From: Balanoglossus misakiensis | Lineage: Eukaryota > Hemichordata | Direction: 5' to 3' | DNA: 64,000 nucleotides | Assembly: GCA_040954595.2 (NCBI GenBank) | Contig: CM082581.2 | Location: forward strand, 992,001 to 1,056,000 | Shown: in pieces, positions 1-10,849 of the stretch | Numbering within the stretch: the first letter of the stretch is position 1 | Layout: each line of letters starts with the position of its first letter | Position numbers and translations under genes: made by a program | The notes under the pieces: model-generated | What the model was told of the DNA's origin: nothing | Database searches by the model: none | Seen by the model: only the letters and a program-made list of their open reading frames with translations

Positions 1-654
1 TATGCAACGATATTTCCAGCAAGTATATTTTATAAGACAACCAACATAATAAAACTGAAAAATGGTCACATGACCATTAATTGGTCATGTGACACTGGCA
101 GCCATAATGGATTTCTGTCGAAATATGGTAAAAACAACAGATATTGTAATATAAGTGACTGAAATACTGTATTTAATTCATTGTATCACAGCTGACAGAC
201 AAACATAGTCAAAAACAACTTCCCCCTGTATAAAAGGGAATAACAAGTGACTTTTGAGCAAGAAATTTGATCAAATTTATTAATGGACCATAAAAACAAT
301 TATCAAATCATGCCCACCATTTACATGTATACATGTTTAAAATCTGAGAAAGAAATATAGATTATTAGTGAAAAGGTGAAGGTGATTGAACTTGTAAATA
401 AATAATAATAATAAAATAAATTAATTAAGTAATTTATTAAATACTCTACGTTTTAATGAATTGCAAGTTGAAGAAATCAAGGTTGGTAAATATGAATATA
501 CACACATTTAAAAAAAAATCATTAGCATAGTACTGTTTTGGCAATTCATTTCAAATGGATATAATACTCTGACAACATAGACTTCTGGCAAAGTCCCATC
601 AAGATTTGCAAAGAAACCTACGCCTTCATTTAATTCAGTGAAGTAGGCATCTAG
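1..654. other. AT-rich non-coding stretch
   Basis: I see no supported gene, RNA or terminal-inverted-repeat element here. The stretch is AT-rich with short A and T runs. If a longer piggyBac copy once extended to the left of 655, I cannot recognise its remaining sequence or its second end. Confidence 0.5.
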
Positions 655-1105
655 CGAAATCTTGACCAGAAGGGCAACTCATCAATTGCAGGGTTGTCAA
701 AAAATTGTGCGGTGTACATATCAGTTTGCTCTGACAATGACATCAACTCAAACACATCACCAGGAAAGAACAGCTGAAAAAAGTCAACCGGTGCAAAGTC
801 ATCAGTGTCAACTAATAAACCTTAGCGACGATCGTATACAGACAACCAGTCCGGTGTGTAATTGTCATTTACGTCATACAAAACCCACCGCGTGTCACCA
901 TCAACGTTACGACGTCCGAGAACATGACAAAAACCCTCCCTCTCTCTCTGTCTCTACTCTGTTGTCTCCGTGTCTGGCTTCTATTTCTGGTTCTATGATG
1001 TTGTTGTCCGTAATTTGGCTTCCGCTATCGCTATGATCGCTGTCACTATCCTGAAAGACTTGTTCAAGAACTTCGTCGGCATCAAACTTTGCCCATGTCG
1101 CCATT
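655..1105 (-). pseudogene. piggyBac transposase N-terminal fragment (broken)
   Basis: The minus-strand reading from the ATG at 1103-1105 begins MATWAKFDADEVLEQVF and continues into an acidic Ser/Asp stretch, typical of the N-terminus of piggyBac-derived (PGBD) transposases. That frame stops at about 907. A second frame picks up with a GRRNVDGDTRW-like stretch, meets a TAA, then reads DFFQLFFPGDVFELM, which resembles the start of the DDE_Tnp_1_7 core, and stops again near 655. There is thus at least one frameshift and two in-frame stops, and the catalytic Asp-rich core is absent. No function is expected. Family assignment rests on these motifs together with the TTAA terminus at 1383-1386. Confidence 0.72.
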
Positions 1106-1386
1106 TTTAAATACCAAGTGAATGAAAAAATATGATCGGGGCGACCTAAAATCAGCTGTATAAGGAAACCCTTTGATGACAAAATCGACTTGATTGTTTA
1201 CAATACATATGCGCATGCTCAATTAGGGTTGACCCCTGTCCTATATATAGTCATACAAAATGAGTAAATAAGCAACGAACATAAAATAGAACAGACCAAG
1301 TAACGGACGCGATCTTGGCGCATTTATGCGCCTCCCGCATTCTGACTGCCGGCGCAGAAAATGCCCTCCCGCAGCGAAAGTGTTAA
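655..1386 (-). mobile_element. piggyBac-type DNA transposon, 5' end and truncated body
   Basis: The right edge at 1383-1386 is TTAA, and read on the minus strand the element starts TTAACACTTTCGCTGCGGG, the form expected of a piggyBac terminus (TTAA target, C[AC]CTTT start). A perfect 16-bp palindrome GGCGCATTTATGCGCC at 1317-1332 lies in the terminal region, a common arrangement in this superfamily. The transposase-like fragment starts at 1105. The element loses recognisable similarity near 655 and no second TTAA-flanked terminus was found, so it is a truncated, non-mobile copy. Confidence 0.75.
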
Positions 1387-2308
1387 AGGCGAATCTTATT
1401 GTCAATTACCATTTCAAATGATAAACAAAATCATGCATTATTGAAAGAGGAGATACAAATTTTATAAAATAAGCAATTGCATAGCCAGCCGATACAAAAA
1501 AGTTTGAAGTAAAACAGGGACACTTGAAACACTTGTTTAATCAAACAAAACGATATTGATTTTTTTCTATAGACAGAACAATGGAAATTTACATGTTAAC
1601 TTTCAACAGAGACTGGCCACCTCAGTTAGTCATTGCTTCTTTCCTCCTAAGTGTGACATTTGACGTACATGAATGAATACTTTGATTTCTATGGCTTTTA
1701 AATCTTGATTTTGAAATTTTCACTCTAATTCCTCAACATACTTTTTCTAGATAAATCTTAATACAGTTATATGTACTTCATATCATTGTTAGTATCTAAA
1801 ACAGAAAGTAATTAAATGGACAATCTCGATGATACAAATCATGGAGAGTTGTGGGTAAAATATCGTACTGTGCCCCCTTTACCCCCACTGCTTTGAAATT
1901 TGATTTGAAGGTTTCAGGGTTTGTTCTCATGATAATTTACAGATTGATTTGACAATTGGTATGCAAGTACCTTATGTCAACCACATACAATCCTGTATTT
2001 TTTTAACTAATAGTTTGAATGTTCTATTTTATGCATTTTTTGCCTTTTTCCTCATTTGTGGTAAAAAAATTTAGTATGAAGCTTCATGTAGGTGATATGA
2101 GTTACAATACTTTTGTTGAAATGTTGCAAAATTTGCATATTGATAATTTTGGAGCAATTTCAGCCTTGTTTAATTAATTTTTTTTCTCTAAAACCGCTTG
2201 TTCCATTGCTTTAAAATTTGTTAGTCATGTTAGGGGTAGCTCAAGTAAGATTTGCATGTATGTTTTTCAAATCAACTTGATGAATTGAATAGTATATTTT
2301 TGGGGGAT
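1387..2308. other. AT-rich non-coding stretch
   Basis: I find no conserved-looking frame, RNA gene or inverted-repeat element here. It lies between the piggyBac terminus and a LINE 3' tail. Poly-A and poly-T runs are frequent. Confidence 0.45.
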
Positions 2309-2641
2309 CAAATCAAATCAAATCAAAACAAACATTTATAAAGCGCCAGAATCAATAACAATGTTATTTCCAAAGGCGCTGAAAGTATAACATCAGTGTT
2401 CGTAGGCTTTGACAAATAGAAATGTCTTGAGTTTTTGTTTGAAAATGTTGAGACTAGAAGCCTGTTGAATGTCAGATGGCAGAGAATTCCAAAGTTGTGG
2501 CGCGACAAGGGAAAAGGCACATCCACCATATGTTTTGAGTCTGTACTTTGGTACACACAACTGGTTCCTTGAGCTGGAGCGCAGAGCCCGACTAGGCTTA
2601 TATGATTTTTGATTTGATTTGGTTTCAGGGTGATTTCTCAT
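2309..2641 (-). mobile_element. LINE (CR1/L2-like) 3' end, severely 5'-truncated
   Basis: On the minus strand the frame from 2641 to 2393 encodes the C-terminal tail of a LINE reverse-transcriptase ORF: CVPKYRLKTYGGCAFSLVAP, then PQLWNSLPSDIQQ, then a KQKLKTFLF end, a pattern shared by many CR1/L2-type elements. After the stop comes a 3' UTR with a GGCGCTTTATAAATG-like hairpin region, ending in a short hexanucleotide repeat of TTTGAT units (plus strand ATCAAA at 2309-2330). That repeat tail and the extreme 5' truncation are classic for dead L2/CR1 copies. The RT catalytic domain is not present. Confidence 0.8.
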
Positions 2642-3300
2642 GATGATTTACAAAACCTATGACTGATTACTTTGAAATTTGAGTAGGAAGTTAATTGGAT
2701 GTGTTTGTTTAGATAATGGAATCAAATAAAGTTATTCATTCTTCACCTTCATTCTTCACCTCATTTCATTTATTGGCTGGTTTGTCTATTGTATCAGGGA
2801 AGAGTACTTGCCATCCCACCCCACCGATGCAAACTTTGAGTGGCAAAAGTAAAATTTGTCATAACATTGAGTTAATTTGCTTTTGGGCTCACTAAAATGC
2901 AACTTTGAGCTCTGTATTTGTACAAAATTTTCATTAATTGGCTGGTTTGTCTATTGTACCAGGCCAGCATACATAAGATCAAGATGTTTTCGGGGCTGGG
3001 GGGGGCATCATATTTTATTGCCTCTCTATGTGTGTGTCTGTCTGTCTGTACTCCTGTGTAGACTTTTTCTAGTGTAATCACTAAATGAGACCACAGTGTC
3101 CTTGACGCTATTTTTTGCGATTTTCAATGACCCTGGGGTAACCTTTGACCAGCTTTCATATATCTTGGTATTCACAGCACAATACAGCCTTGGCATACCC
3201 TGGTAACCATGGGAACCGTTTGGGCCCAACCAATGGTGCTGGCAGCGTTAATTTTTAAATGATTTCTTCTTGTCGTTTTCTTTATCAATATGATGACTTG
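2642..3300. other. Non-coding stretch with a ~165-bp spaced direct repeat
   Basis: No gene is supported. Two imperfect copies of the phrase TTGGCTGGTTTGTCTATTGT occur near 2773 and 2938, suggesting a diverged tandem duplication of roughly 165 bp. A GT-rich microsatellite-like run is present near 3030-3050. Confidence 0.45.
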
Positions 3301-3345
3301 ACCTAATCAGATTATTAAAATAATTTCATTCTTTTTTTACATTAG

Positions 3346-3418
3346 GTTCTTTGGTAACACTGCTGCTGGAGGGAGTGTAATATTTGTAACGACGTCGCCA
3401 CCTAATACTGTACTGGAG
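3346..3418 (+). other. Exon-like sequence A (possible exon or exon relic)
   Basis: A T-rich tract ending in ATTAG at 3345 looks like a 3' splice site. The next 73 bases are open in one frame (FFGNTAAGGSVIFV...), then GAG is followed by GTATGA at 3419, a plausible 5' splice site. It is homologous to exon-like sequence B at 4083-4180, and the intervening 50-bp minisatellite is built from its 3' half plus the first bases of the would-be intron. No protein family is recognised. It may be a real exon of an unseen gene, a relic, or coincidence. Confidence 0.25.
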
Positions 3419-4000
3419 GTATGAACTTAAACTTGTAACGACGCCGCCACCTAATACTGTACTGGAGAGATGAAGTTAATACTTGTAACGACGCCGCCAC
3501 CTAATACTGTACTGGAGAGATGAAGTTAATACTTGTAACGACGCCGCCACCTAATACTGTACTGGAGAGATGAAGTTAATACTTGTAACGACGCCGCCAC
3601 CTAATACTGTACTGGAGAGATGAAGTTAATACTTGTAACGACGCTGCCACCTAATACTGTACTGGAGAGATGAAGTTAATACTTGTAACGACGCCGCCAC
3701 CTAATACTGTACTGGAGAGATGAAGTTAATACTTGTAACGACGCCGCCACCTAATACTGTACTGGAGGGATGAACTTAAACTTGTAACGACGCCGCCACC
3801 TAATACTGTACTGGAGAGATGAAGTTAATACTTGTAACGACGCCGCCACCTAATACTGTACTGGAGAGATGAAGTTAATACTTGTAACGCCGCCGCCACC
3901 TAATACTGTACTGGAGAGATGAACTTAATACTTGTAACGACGCCGCCACCTTATACTGTACTGGAGGGATGAACTTAAACCTGTAACGACGCCAGATGAT
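3383..4000. repeat. 50-bp minisatellite, about 12 copies
   Basis: Units of 50 bp repeat with small variants; each contains TTGTAACGACGCCGCCACC, CTAATACTGTACTGGAG and a variable AGATGAAGTTAAT or GGATGAACTTAAA end. The period is read directly from ACTTGTAACG at 3481 and 3531. The 35-bp core equals the 3' end of exon-like sequence A, and the remaining 15 bp equals sequence just past its putative 5' splice site. The last units decay near 3990-4030. Confidence 0.93.
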
Positions 4001-4082
4001 GCTCCTGTGACCAGAGGGATGAACGACGCCATGATTTGTTGATCTGATCTAATTAATAATATTCATTCTTTTTTTTCAATAG

Positions 4083-4180
4083 GTTCATTGGTATTATCAT
4101 CGCCGGAGGGAGTCTAATCAATATCTACAACAACGCCGCACCAGATAACAATATCAAAACCAGAGGGATGCTGTCAATAG
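4083..4180 (+). other. Exon-like sequence B (possible coding exon)
   Basis: A T-rich tract ending in CAATAG (to 4082) precedes 98 bases that stay open: FIGIIIAGGSLINIYNNAAP, then DNNIKTRGMLSI, followed by GTTAGG at 4181. Acceptor, open frame and a weak donor fit an internal exon (intron phases 2 and 1). It is about 70 percent similar to exon-like A, 737 bp upstream, including the preceding pyrimidine tract, so the two arose by tandem duplication. The product is not recognised; the N-terminal part is hydrophobic. Evidence is compositional only. Confidence 0.3.
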
Positions 4181-4357
4181 GTTAGGCTAATAAAAATGGT
4201 TTAATCTGAGGGAATGGTAAAGGGTTGGTGTATGAATATGTTAGGGTAATAAAAAATGGTATAATCTAACGGAATGGTGAAGGGTTGGTGTATAAACAGG
4301 TTAGGCTAATAAAAATGGTATAATCTAATGAAATGGTGAAGGGTTGGTGTATGATGA
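4181..4357. repeat. ~60-bp tandem repeat, three copies
   Basis: Three units start at 4181, 4240 and 4300 with GTTAGG and carry AATGGTATAATCTAA-like and GGGTTGGTGTATGA-like parts. The first unit begins exactly at the putative 5' splice site after exon-like B. Beyond it, to about 4740, the DNA is a loose A/T/G-rich series of GGTATAATAAT-type motifs without a clean period. Confidence 0.8.
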
Positions 4358-4776
4358 CTAATAAGACATTGTGCACAAGGGTACTATAATAAAACTGTCT
4401 GCAAGGGTATAATATTATGGTTTCAAGGGTATGATAAGTAATTAAAATACTATAAAAACATGAGTAATGCCACGTGGTAAATAAAAACTGTACATGTACA
4501 GAGGGTAAATACCGGTATAATATATAAAGGTGTTAACATCAATGGTGTAATAATAAAAAAAATGGGTAACACATGGTTTTGGTGGTATAATAATAATAAA
4601 ATGGTATTAACTTGATGGTATAAACATTATGGGATGTGTATAAACGGTGTTAATATTACAAAGGTATAATGATTAGTTGGGGTGTAATAATAAGAAATTT
4701 AAAATCATTGGGTAATTTATTAGTGTCAGGTTGGGTAAAATAATTGTTGCTATGCATTCGTGTAATAATTGTCTGC

Positions 4777-4974
4777 GGATTTTTTGCAGCGTTACCCGCG
4801 TTCGCGTTCTTCATTGCAGGTCGCTCGTCATGTAATGGAATTTCGCCGTGTGCCCGTTTGATTCGCCGATGGATTTTTTACAACATTACCCGCGTTCGCG
4901 TTCTTCATCGCAGTTGGATCGTCGTGTAATGGAATTTCGCCGTGTGCCCGTTTGATTCGCCGATGGATTTTTTG
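4777..4974. repeat. 94-bp tandem duplication
   Basis: Two near-identical 94-bp units start at about 4777 and 4870 (shared: TTACCCGCGTTCGCGTTCTT and GGAATTTCGCCGTGTGCCCG), with the beginning of a third at 4964. The unit is far more GC-rich than its surroundings. No gene is recognised in it, and the remaining bases to 5400 show nothing supportable. Confidence 0.85.
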
Positions 4975-5400
4975 CTTTCGTCATCGTAATTCCCGCATCA
5001 ACAAGAATCCTCAATCTCGCGTAACAACAATACATCAAAATGTACACAGAAAAATAGGAGTCGGCAAGACAATTCTGGTTAGTTTGAGCCCCAACCTTTT
5101 AAAATTCACAACGGGGGAGGGGGCAGTTTTTCCTCATTTTATATTTGGCTCGAGGTTTTTAACTGTCCCCAGGCGCGTAAAGTTAGTTAGTTTATCACAC
5201 AGTATGTAATTATCTTGCTTGATTTAAAAAAACAATAAAATTGTATGGGGGAGCTTCTTGCGATTTGCACTTAAGAAACTGATGGTTTGTACCCATAGAT
5301 AATATTTAGTATTAAGCACATAATTGCCTGGAAATAAAAATTAACTCAAGGGTAGAATGCAACAGTTAATTTTGTGCAATATCAACAGGAGCTATTTTGG

Positions 5401-5505
5401 CACATTATTTCAGTTTGATAAACACTGTTTTTGCTCATTGTTTCATTTCGACCACATTATTTCAGTTTGATAAACACTGTTTTTGCTTATTGTTTCATTT
5501 CAACC
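5401..5505. repeat. 52-bp tandem duplication
   Basis: CACATTATTTCAGTTTGATA begins at 5401 and again at 5453, giving two 52-bp units that differ at a few positions. It sits in an AT-rich intergenic segment with no recognised gene. Confidence 0.85.
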
Positions 5506-5640
5506 ACTTTTGTCACCTTGTTTTAAATTGAATGCAAGCATTGTTTCTGTTTGACCACTACTTGGGGTAATTGTTCCAAATTGGTATGCAAGATATTTTA
5601 CATCAGCAGTTAGCCATCTAGCCACACTTTAGCTGCACAG

Positions 5641-5768
5641 CATATGAAAAATAATGAAATTCATGCAAAAAGCAAAAAAGTATTATGGGTATAATGCCAT
5701 TGCAGCATTGGCGGTTCGACTCCGTCGATACTTACTTTGAAGCATAAGTCTTCATTATTTTTCATATG
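5641..5768. other. Inverted-repeat element enclosing a tRNA-like fold with a B box
   Basis: Perfect 18-bp inverted repeats (CATATGAAAAATAATGAA at 5641-5658 and its complement ending at 5768) enclose bases 5678-5733, which can fold like a minimal tRNA. Acceptor arms are AAGTATT (5678-5684) with GATACTT (5727-5733). There is an anticodon-like stem AATGC/GCATT with loop CATTGCA, and a T arm GGCGG/CCGTC with loop TTCGACT. The stretch GGTTCGACTCC matches the pol III B box consensus. There is no D arm and no variable loop, and loop position 33 is A, not U. Most likely a tRNA- or SINE-derived relic, not a working tRNA. Confidence 0.4.
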
Positions 5769-6600
5769 TAATAAATAAAACTCTTCCAAATTCATATCTT
5801 TGTTTTAAGTTTGTGCTTTTGCTTCAGTTAGGGGGCCCACATTTACCAAACCTGTCTTGCCATCTTTTCACATTTCTTCAAATATGCAGCGCCAGCGGTA
5901 GGCAGTATTTGATCAAATTGACCCACAAATCACTCAAAATTAATAGGCAGGATACTGTCCACTCTGGCCTGGTTACTGTCTGGCCTGCTTAATGTTGACG
6001 CAAAGGTTGACCCCACCAAACACTCAAAATTAATAGGCAGCATACTGGCCACTCTGGCCTAGTTAATGTTGACGCAAAGGTTGACCCCCACCAAACACTC
6101 AAAATTAATGGGCACGATACTGGCCACTCTGGCCTAGTTAATGTTGACGCAAAGGTTGACCCCACCAAACACTCAAAATCAATGGGCAGCATACTGTCCA
6201 CTATGGCCTGGTTACTGTGTGCTCTGGTTAATGTTGACGCAAAGGTTGACCCCACCAAACACTCAAAATTAATGGGCAGCACACTGTCCACTACGGCCTG
6301 GTTACTGTGTGCTCTGGTTAATGTTGATGCAAAGGTTGACCCCACCAAACACTCAAAATTAATGGGCAGAACACTGTCCACTATGGCCTGGTTACTGTGT
6401 GCTCTGGTTAATGTTGATGCAAAGGTTGACCCCACCAAACACTCAAAATTAATGGGCAGGATACTGGCCACTCTGGCCTAGTTAATGTTGACGCAAAGGT
6501 TGACCCCCACCAAACACTCAAAATTAATGGGCACGATACTGGCCACTCTGGCCTAGTTAATGTTGACGCAAAGGTTGACCCCACCAAACACTCAAAATTA

Positions 6601-7078
6601 ATGGGCAGAACACTGTCCACTACGGCCTGGTTACTGTGTGCTCTGGTTAATGTTGACGCAAAGGTTGACCCCCACCAAACACTCAAAATTAATGGGCACG
6701 ATACTGGCCACTCTGGCCTAGTTAATGTTGACGCAAAGGTTGACCCCACCAAACACTCAAAATTAATGGGCACGATACTGGCCACTCTGGCCTAGTTAAT
6801 GTTGACGCAAAGGTTGACCCCACCAAACACTCAAAATTAATGGGCAGAACACTGTCCACTACGGCCTGGTTACTGTGTGCTCTGGTTAATGTTGACGCAA
6901 AGGTTGACCCCCACCAAACACTCAAAATTAATGGGCACGATACTGGCCACTCTGGCCTAGTTAATGTTGACGCAAAGGTTGACCCCACCAAACACTCAAA
7001 ATTAATGGGCACGATACTGGCCACTCTGGCCTAGTTAATGTTGACGCAAAGGTTGACCCCTACCAAACACTCAAAATT
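6601..7078. repeat. 239-bp higher-order repeat inside the minisatellite
   Basis: The order L(90)+S(75)+S(74) = 239 bp recurs in consecutive copies starting at 6601 and 6840, with matching variants in each. This is a second organisational level above the basic unit. Confidence 0.8.
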
Positions 7079-10000
7079 AATGGGCACGATACTGGCCACT
7101 CTGGCCTAGTTAATGTTGACGCAAAGGTTGACCCCCACGAAACACTCAAAATTAATGGGCACGATACTGGCCACTCTGGCCTAGTTAATGTTGACGCAAA
7201 GGTTGACCCCACCAAACACTCAAAATTAATGGGCAGCACACTGTCCACTACGGCCTGGTTACTGTGTGCTCTGGTTAATGTTGACGCAAAGGTTGACCCC
7301 ACCAAACACTCAAAATTAATGGGCAGAACACTGTCCACTATGGCCTGGTTACTGTGTGCTCTGGTTAATGTTGACGCAAAGGTTGACCCCACCAAACACT
7401 CAAAATTAATGGGCAGAACACTGTCCACTACGGCCTGGTTATTGTGTGCTCTGGTTAATGTTGATGCAAAGGTTGACGCCACCAAACACTCAAAATCAAT
7501 GGGCAGCATACTGTCCACTATGGCCTGGTTACTGTGTGCTCTGGTTAATGTTGACGCAAAGGTTGACCCCACCAAACACTCAAAATTAATGGGCAGAACA
7601 ATGTCCACTATGGCCTGGTTACTGTGTGCTCTGGTTAATGTTGACGCAAAGGTTGACCCCACCAAACACTCAAAATTAATGGGCAGCACACTGTCCACTA
7701 CGGCCTGGTTACTGTGTGCTCTGGTTAATGTTGACGCAAAGGTTGACCCCACCAAACACTCAAAATTAATGGGCAGAACACTGTCCACTACGGCCTGGTT
7801 ACTGTGTGCTCTGGTTAATGTTGACGCAAAGGTTGACCCCACCAAACACTCAAAATTAATGGGCAGAACACTGTCCACTATGGCCTGGTTACTGTGTGCT
7901 CTGGTTAATGTTGACGCAAAGGTTGACCCCACCAAACACTCAAAATTAATGGGCAGAACACTGTCCACTACGGCCTGGTTACTGTGTGCTCTGGTTAATG
8001 TTGACGCAAAGGTTGACCCCACCAAACACTCAAAATTAATGGGCAGAACACTGTCCACTACGGCCTGGTTACTGTGTGCTCTGGTTAATGTTGACGCAAA
8101 GGTTGACCCCACCAAACACTCAAAATTAATGGGCAGCACACTGTCCACTATGGCCTGGTTACTGTGTGCTCTGGTTAATGTTGACGCAAAGGTTGACCCC
8201 ACCAAACACTCAAAATTAATGGGCAGAACACTGTCCACTACGGCCTGGTTACTGTGTGCTCTGGTTAATGTTGACGCAAAGGTTGACCCCCACCAAACAC
8301 TCAAAATTAATGGGCACGATACTGGCCACTCTGGCCTAGTTAATGTTGACGCAAAGGTTGACCCCACCAAACACTCAAAATTAATGGGCACGATACTGGC
8401 CACTCTGGCCTAGTTAATGTTGACGCAAAGGTTGACCCCACCAAACACTCAAAATTAATGGGCACGATACTGGCCACTCTGGCCTAGTTAATGTTGACGC
8501 AAAGGTTGACCCCACCAAACACTCAAAATTAATGGGCACGATACTGGCCACTCTGGCCTAGTTAATGTTGACGCAAAGGTTGAACCCACCAAACACTCAA
8601 AATTAATGGGCAGAACACTGTCCACTATGGCCTGATTACTCTGTGCTCTGGTTAATGTTGACGCAAAGGTTGACCCCACCAAACACTCAAAATTAATGGG
8701 CAGCACACTGTCCACTATGGCCTGGTTACTGTGTGCTCTGGTTAATGTTGACGCAAAGGTTGACCCCACCAAACACTCAAAATTAATGGGCAGAACACTG
8801 TCCACTACGGCCTGGTTACTGTGTGCTCTGGTTAATGTTGACGCAAAGGTTGACCCCACCAAACACTCAAAATTAATGGGCAGCACACTGTCCACTATGG
8901 CCTGGTTACTGTGTGCTCTGGTTAATGTTGACGCAAAGGTTGACCCCACCAAACACTCAAAATTAATGGGCAGAACACTGTCCACTATGGCCTGGTTACT
9001 CTGTGCTCTGGTTAATGTTGACGCAAAGGTTGACCCCACCAAACACTCAAAATTAATGGGCAGAACACTGTCCACTATGGCCTGGTTACTCTGTGCTCTG
9101 GTTAATGTTGACGCAAAGGTTGACCCCACCAAACACTCAAAATTAATGGGCAGAACACTGTCCACTACGGCCTGGTTACTGTGTGCTCTGGTTAATGTTG
9201 ACGCAAAGGTTGACCCCACCAAACACTCAAAATTAATGGGCAGAACACTGTCCACTACGGCCTGGTTACTGTGTGCTCTGGTTAATGTTGACGCAAAGGT
9301 TGACCCCCACCAAACACTCAAAATTAATGGGCACGATACTGGCCACTCTGGCCTAGTTAATGTTGACGCAAAGGTTGACCCCACCAAACACTCAAAATTA
9401 ATGGGCACGATACTGGCCACTCTGGCCTAGTTAATGTTGACGCAAAGGTTGACCCCACCAAACACTCAAAATTAATGGGCACGATACTGGCCACTCTGGC
9501 CTAGTTAATGTTGACGCAAAGGTTGACCCCACCAAACACTCAAAATTAATGGGCACGATACTGGCCACTCTGGCCTAGTTAATGTTGACGCAAAGGTTGA
9601 ACCCACCAAACACTCAAAATTAATGGGCAGCACACTGTCCACTATGGCCTGGTTACTGTGTGCTCTGGTTAATGTTGACGCAAAGGTTGACCCCACCAAA
9701 CACTCAAAATTAATGGGCAGAACACTGTCCACTACGGCCTGGTTACTGTGTGCTCTGGTTAATGTTGACGCAAAGGTTGACCCCACCAAACACTCAAAAT
9801 TAATGGGCAGAACACTGTCCACTATGGCCTGGTTACTGTGTGCTCTGGTTAATGTTGACGCAAAGGTTGACCCCACCAAACACTCAAAATTAATGGGCAG
9901 AACACTGTCCACTACGGCCTGGTTACTGTGTGCTCTGGTTAATGTTGACGCAAAGGTTGACCCCACCAAACACTCAAAATTAATGGGCAGAACACTGTCC

Positions 10001-10849
10001 ACTACGGCCTGGTTACTGTGTGCTCTGGTTAATGTTGACGCAAAGGTTGACCCCACCAAACACTCAAAATTAATGGGCAGAACACTGTCCACTACGGCCT
10101 GGTTACTGTGTGCTCTGGTTAATGTTGACGCAAAGGTTGACCCCACCAAACACTCAAAATTAATGGGCAGAACACTGTCCACTACGGCCTGGTTACTGTG
10201 TGCTCTGGTTAATGTTGACGCAAAGGTTGACCCCACCAAACACTCAAAATTAATGGGCAGAACACTGTCCACTATGGCCTGGTTACTGTGTGCTCTGGTT
10301 AATGTTGACGCAAAGGTTGACCCCACCAAACACTCAAAATTAATGGGCAGAACACTGTCCACTACGGCCTGGTTACTGTGTGCTCTGGTTAATGTTGACG
10401 CAAAGGTTGACCCCACCAAACACTCAAAATTAATGGGCAGAACACTGTCCACTACGGCCTGGTTACTGTGTGCTCTGGTTAATGTTGACGCAAAGGTTGA
10501 CCCCACCAAACACTCAAAATTAATGGGCAGAACACTGTCCACTACGGCCTGGTTACTGTGTGCTCTGGTTAATGTTGACGCAAAGGTTGACCCCACCAAA
10601 CACTCAAAATTAATGGGCAGAACACTGTCCACTATGGCCTGGTTACTGTGTGCTCTGGTTAATGTTGACGCAAAGGTTGACCCCACCAAACACTCAAAAT
10701 TAATGGGCAGAACACTGTCCACTACGGCCTGGTTACTGTGTGCTCTGGTTAATGTTGACGCAAAGGTTGACCCCACCAAACACTCAAAATTAATGGGCAG
10801 CACACTGTCCACTATGGCCTGGTTACTGTGTGCTCTGGTTAATGTTGAC

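Noticed and set aside
2323-2556. 77-codon minus-strand frame overlapping the LINE tail
   Set aside because: It is a shadow of the real LINE C-terminal frame 2393-2641 and reads mostly 3' UTR.
5678-5733. Functional nuclear tRNA gene
   Set aside because: No D arm, no variable loop, A instead of U at loop position 33 and only 56 nt. Kept only as a tRNA-like relic.
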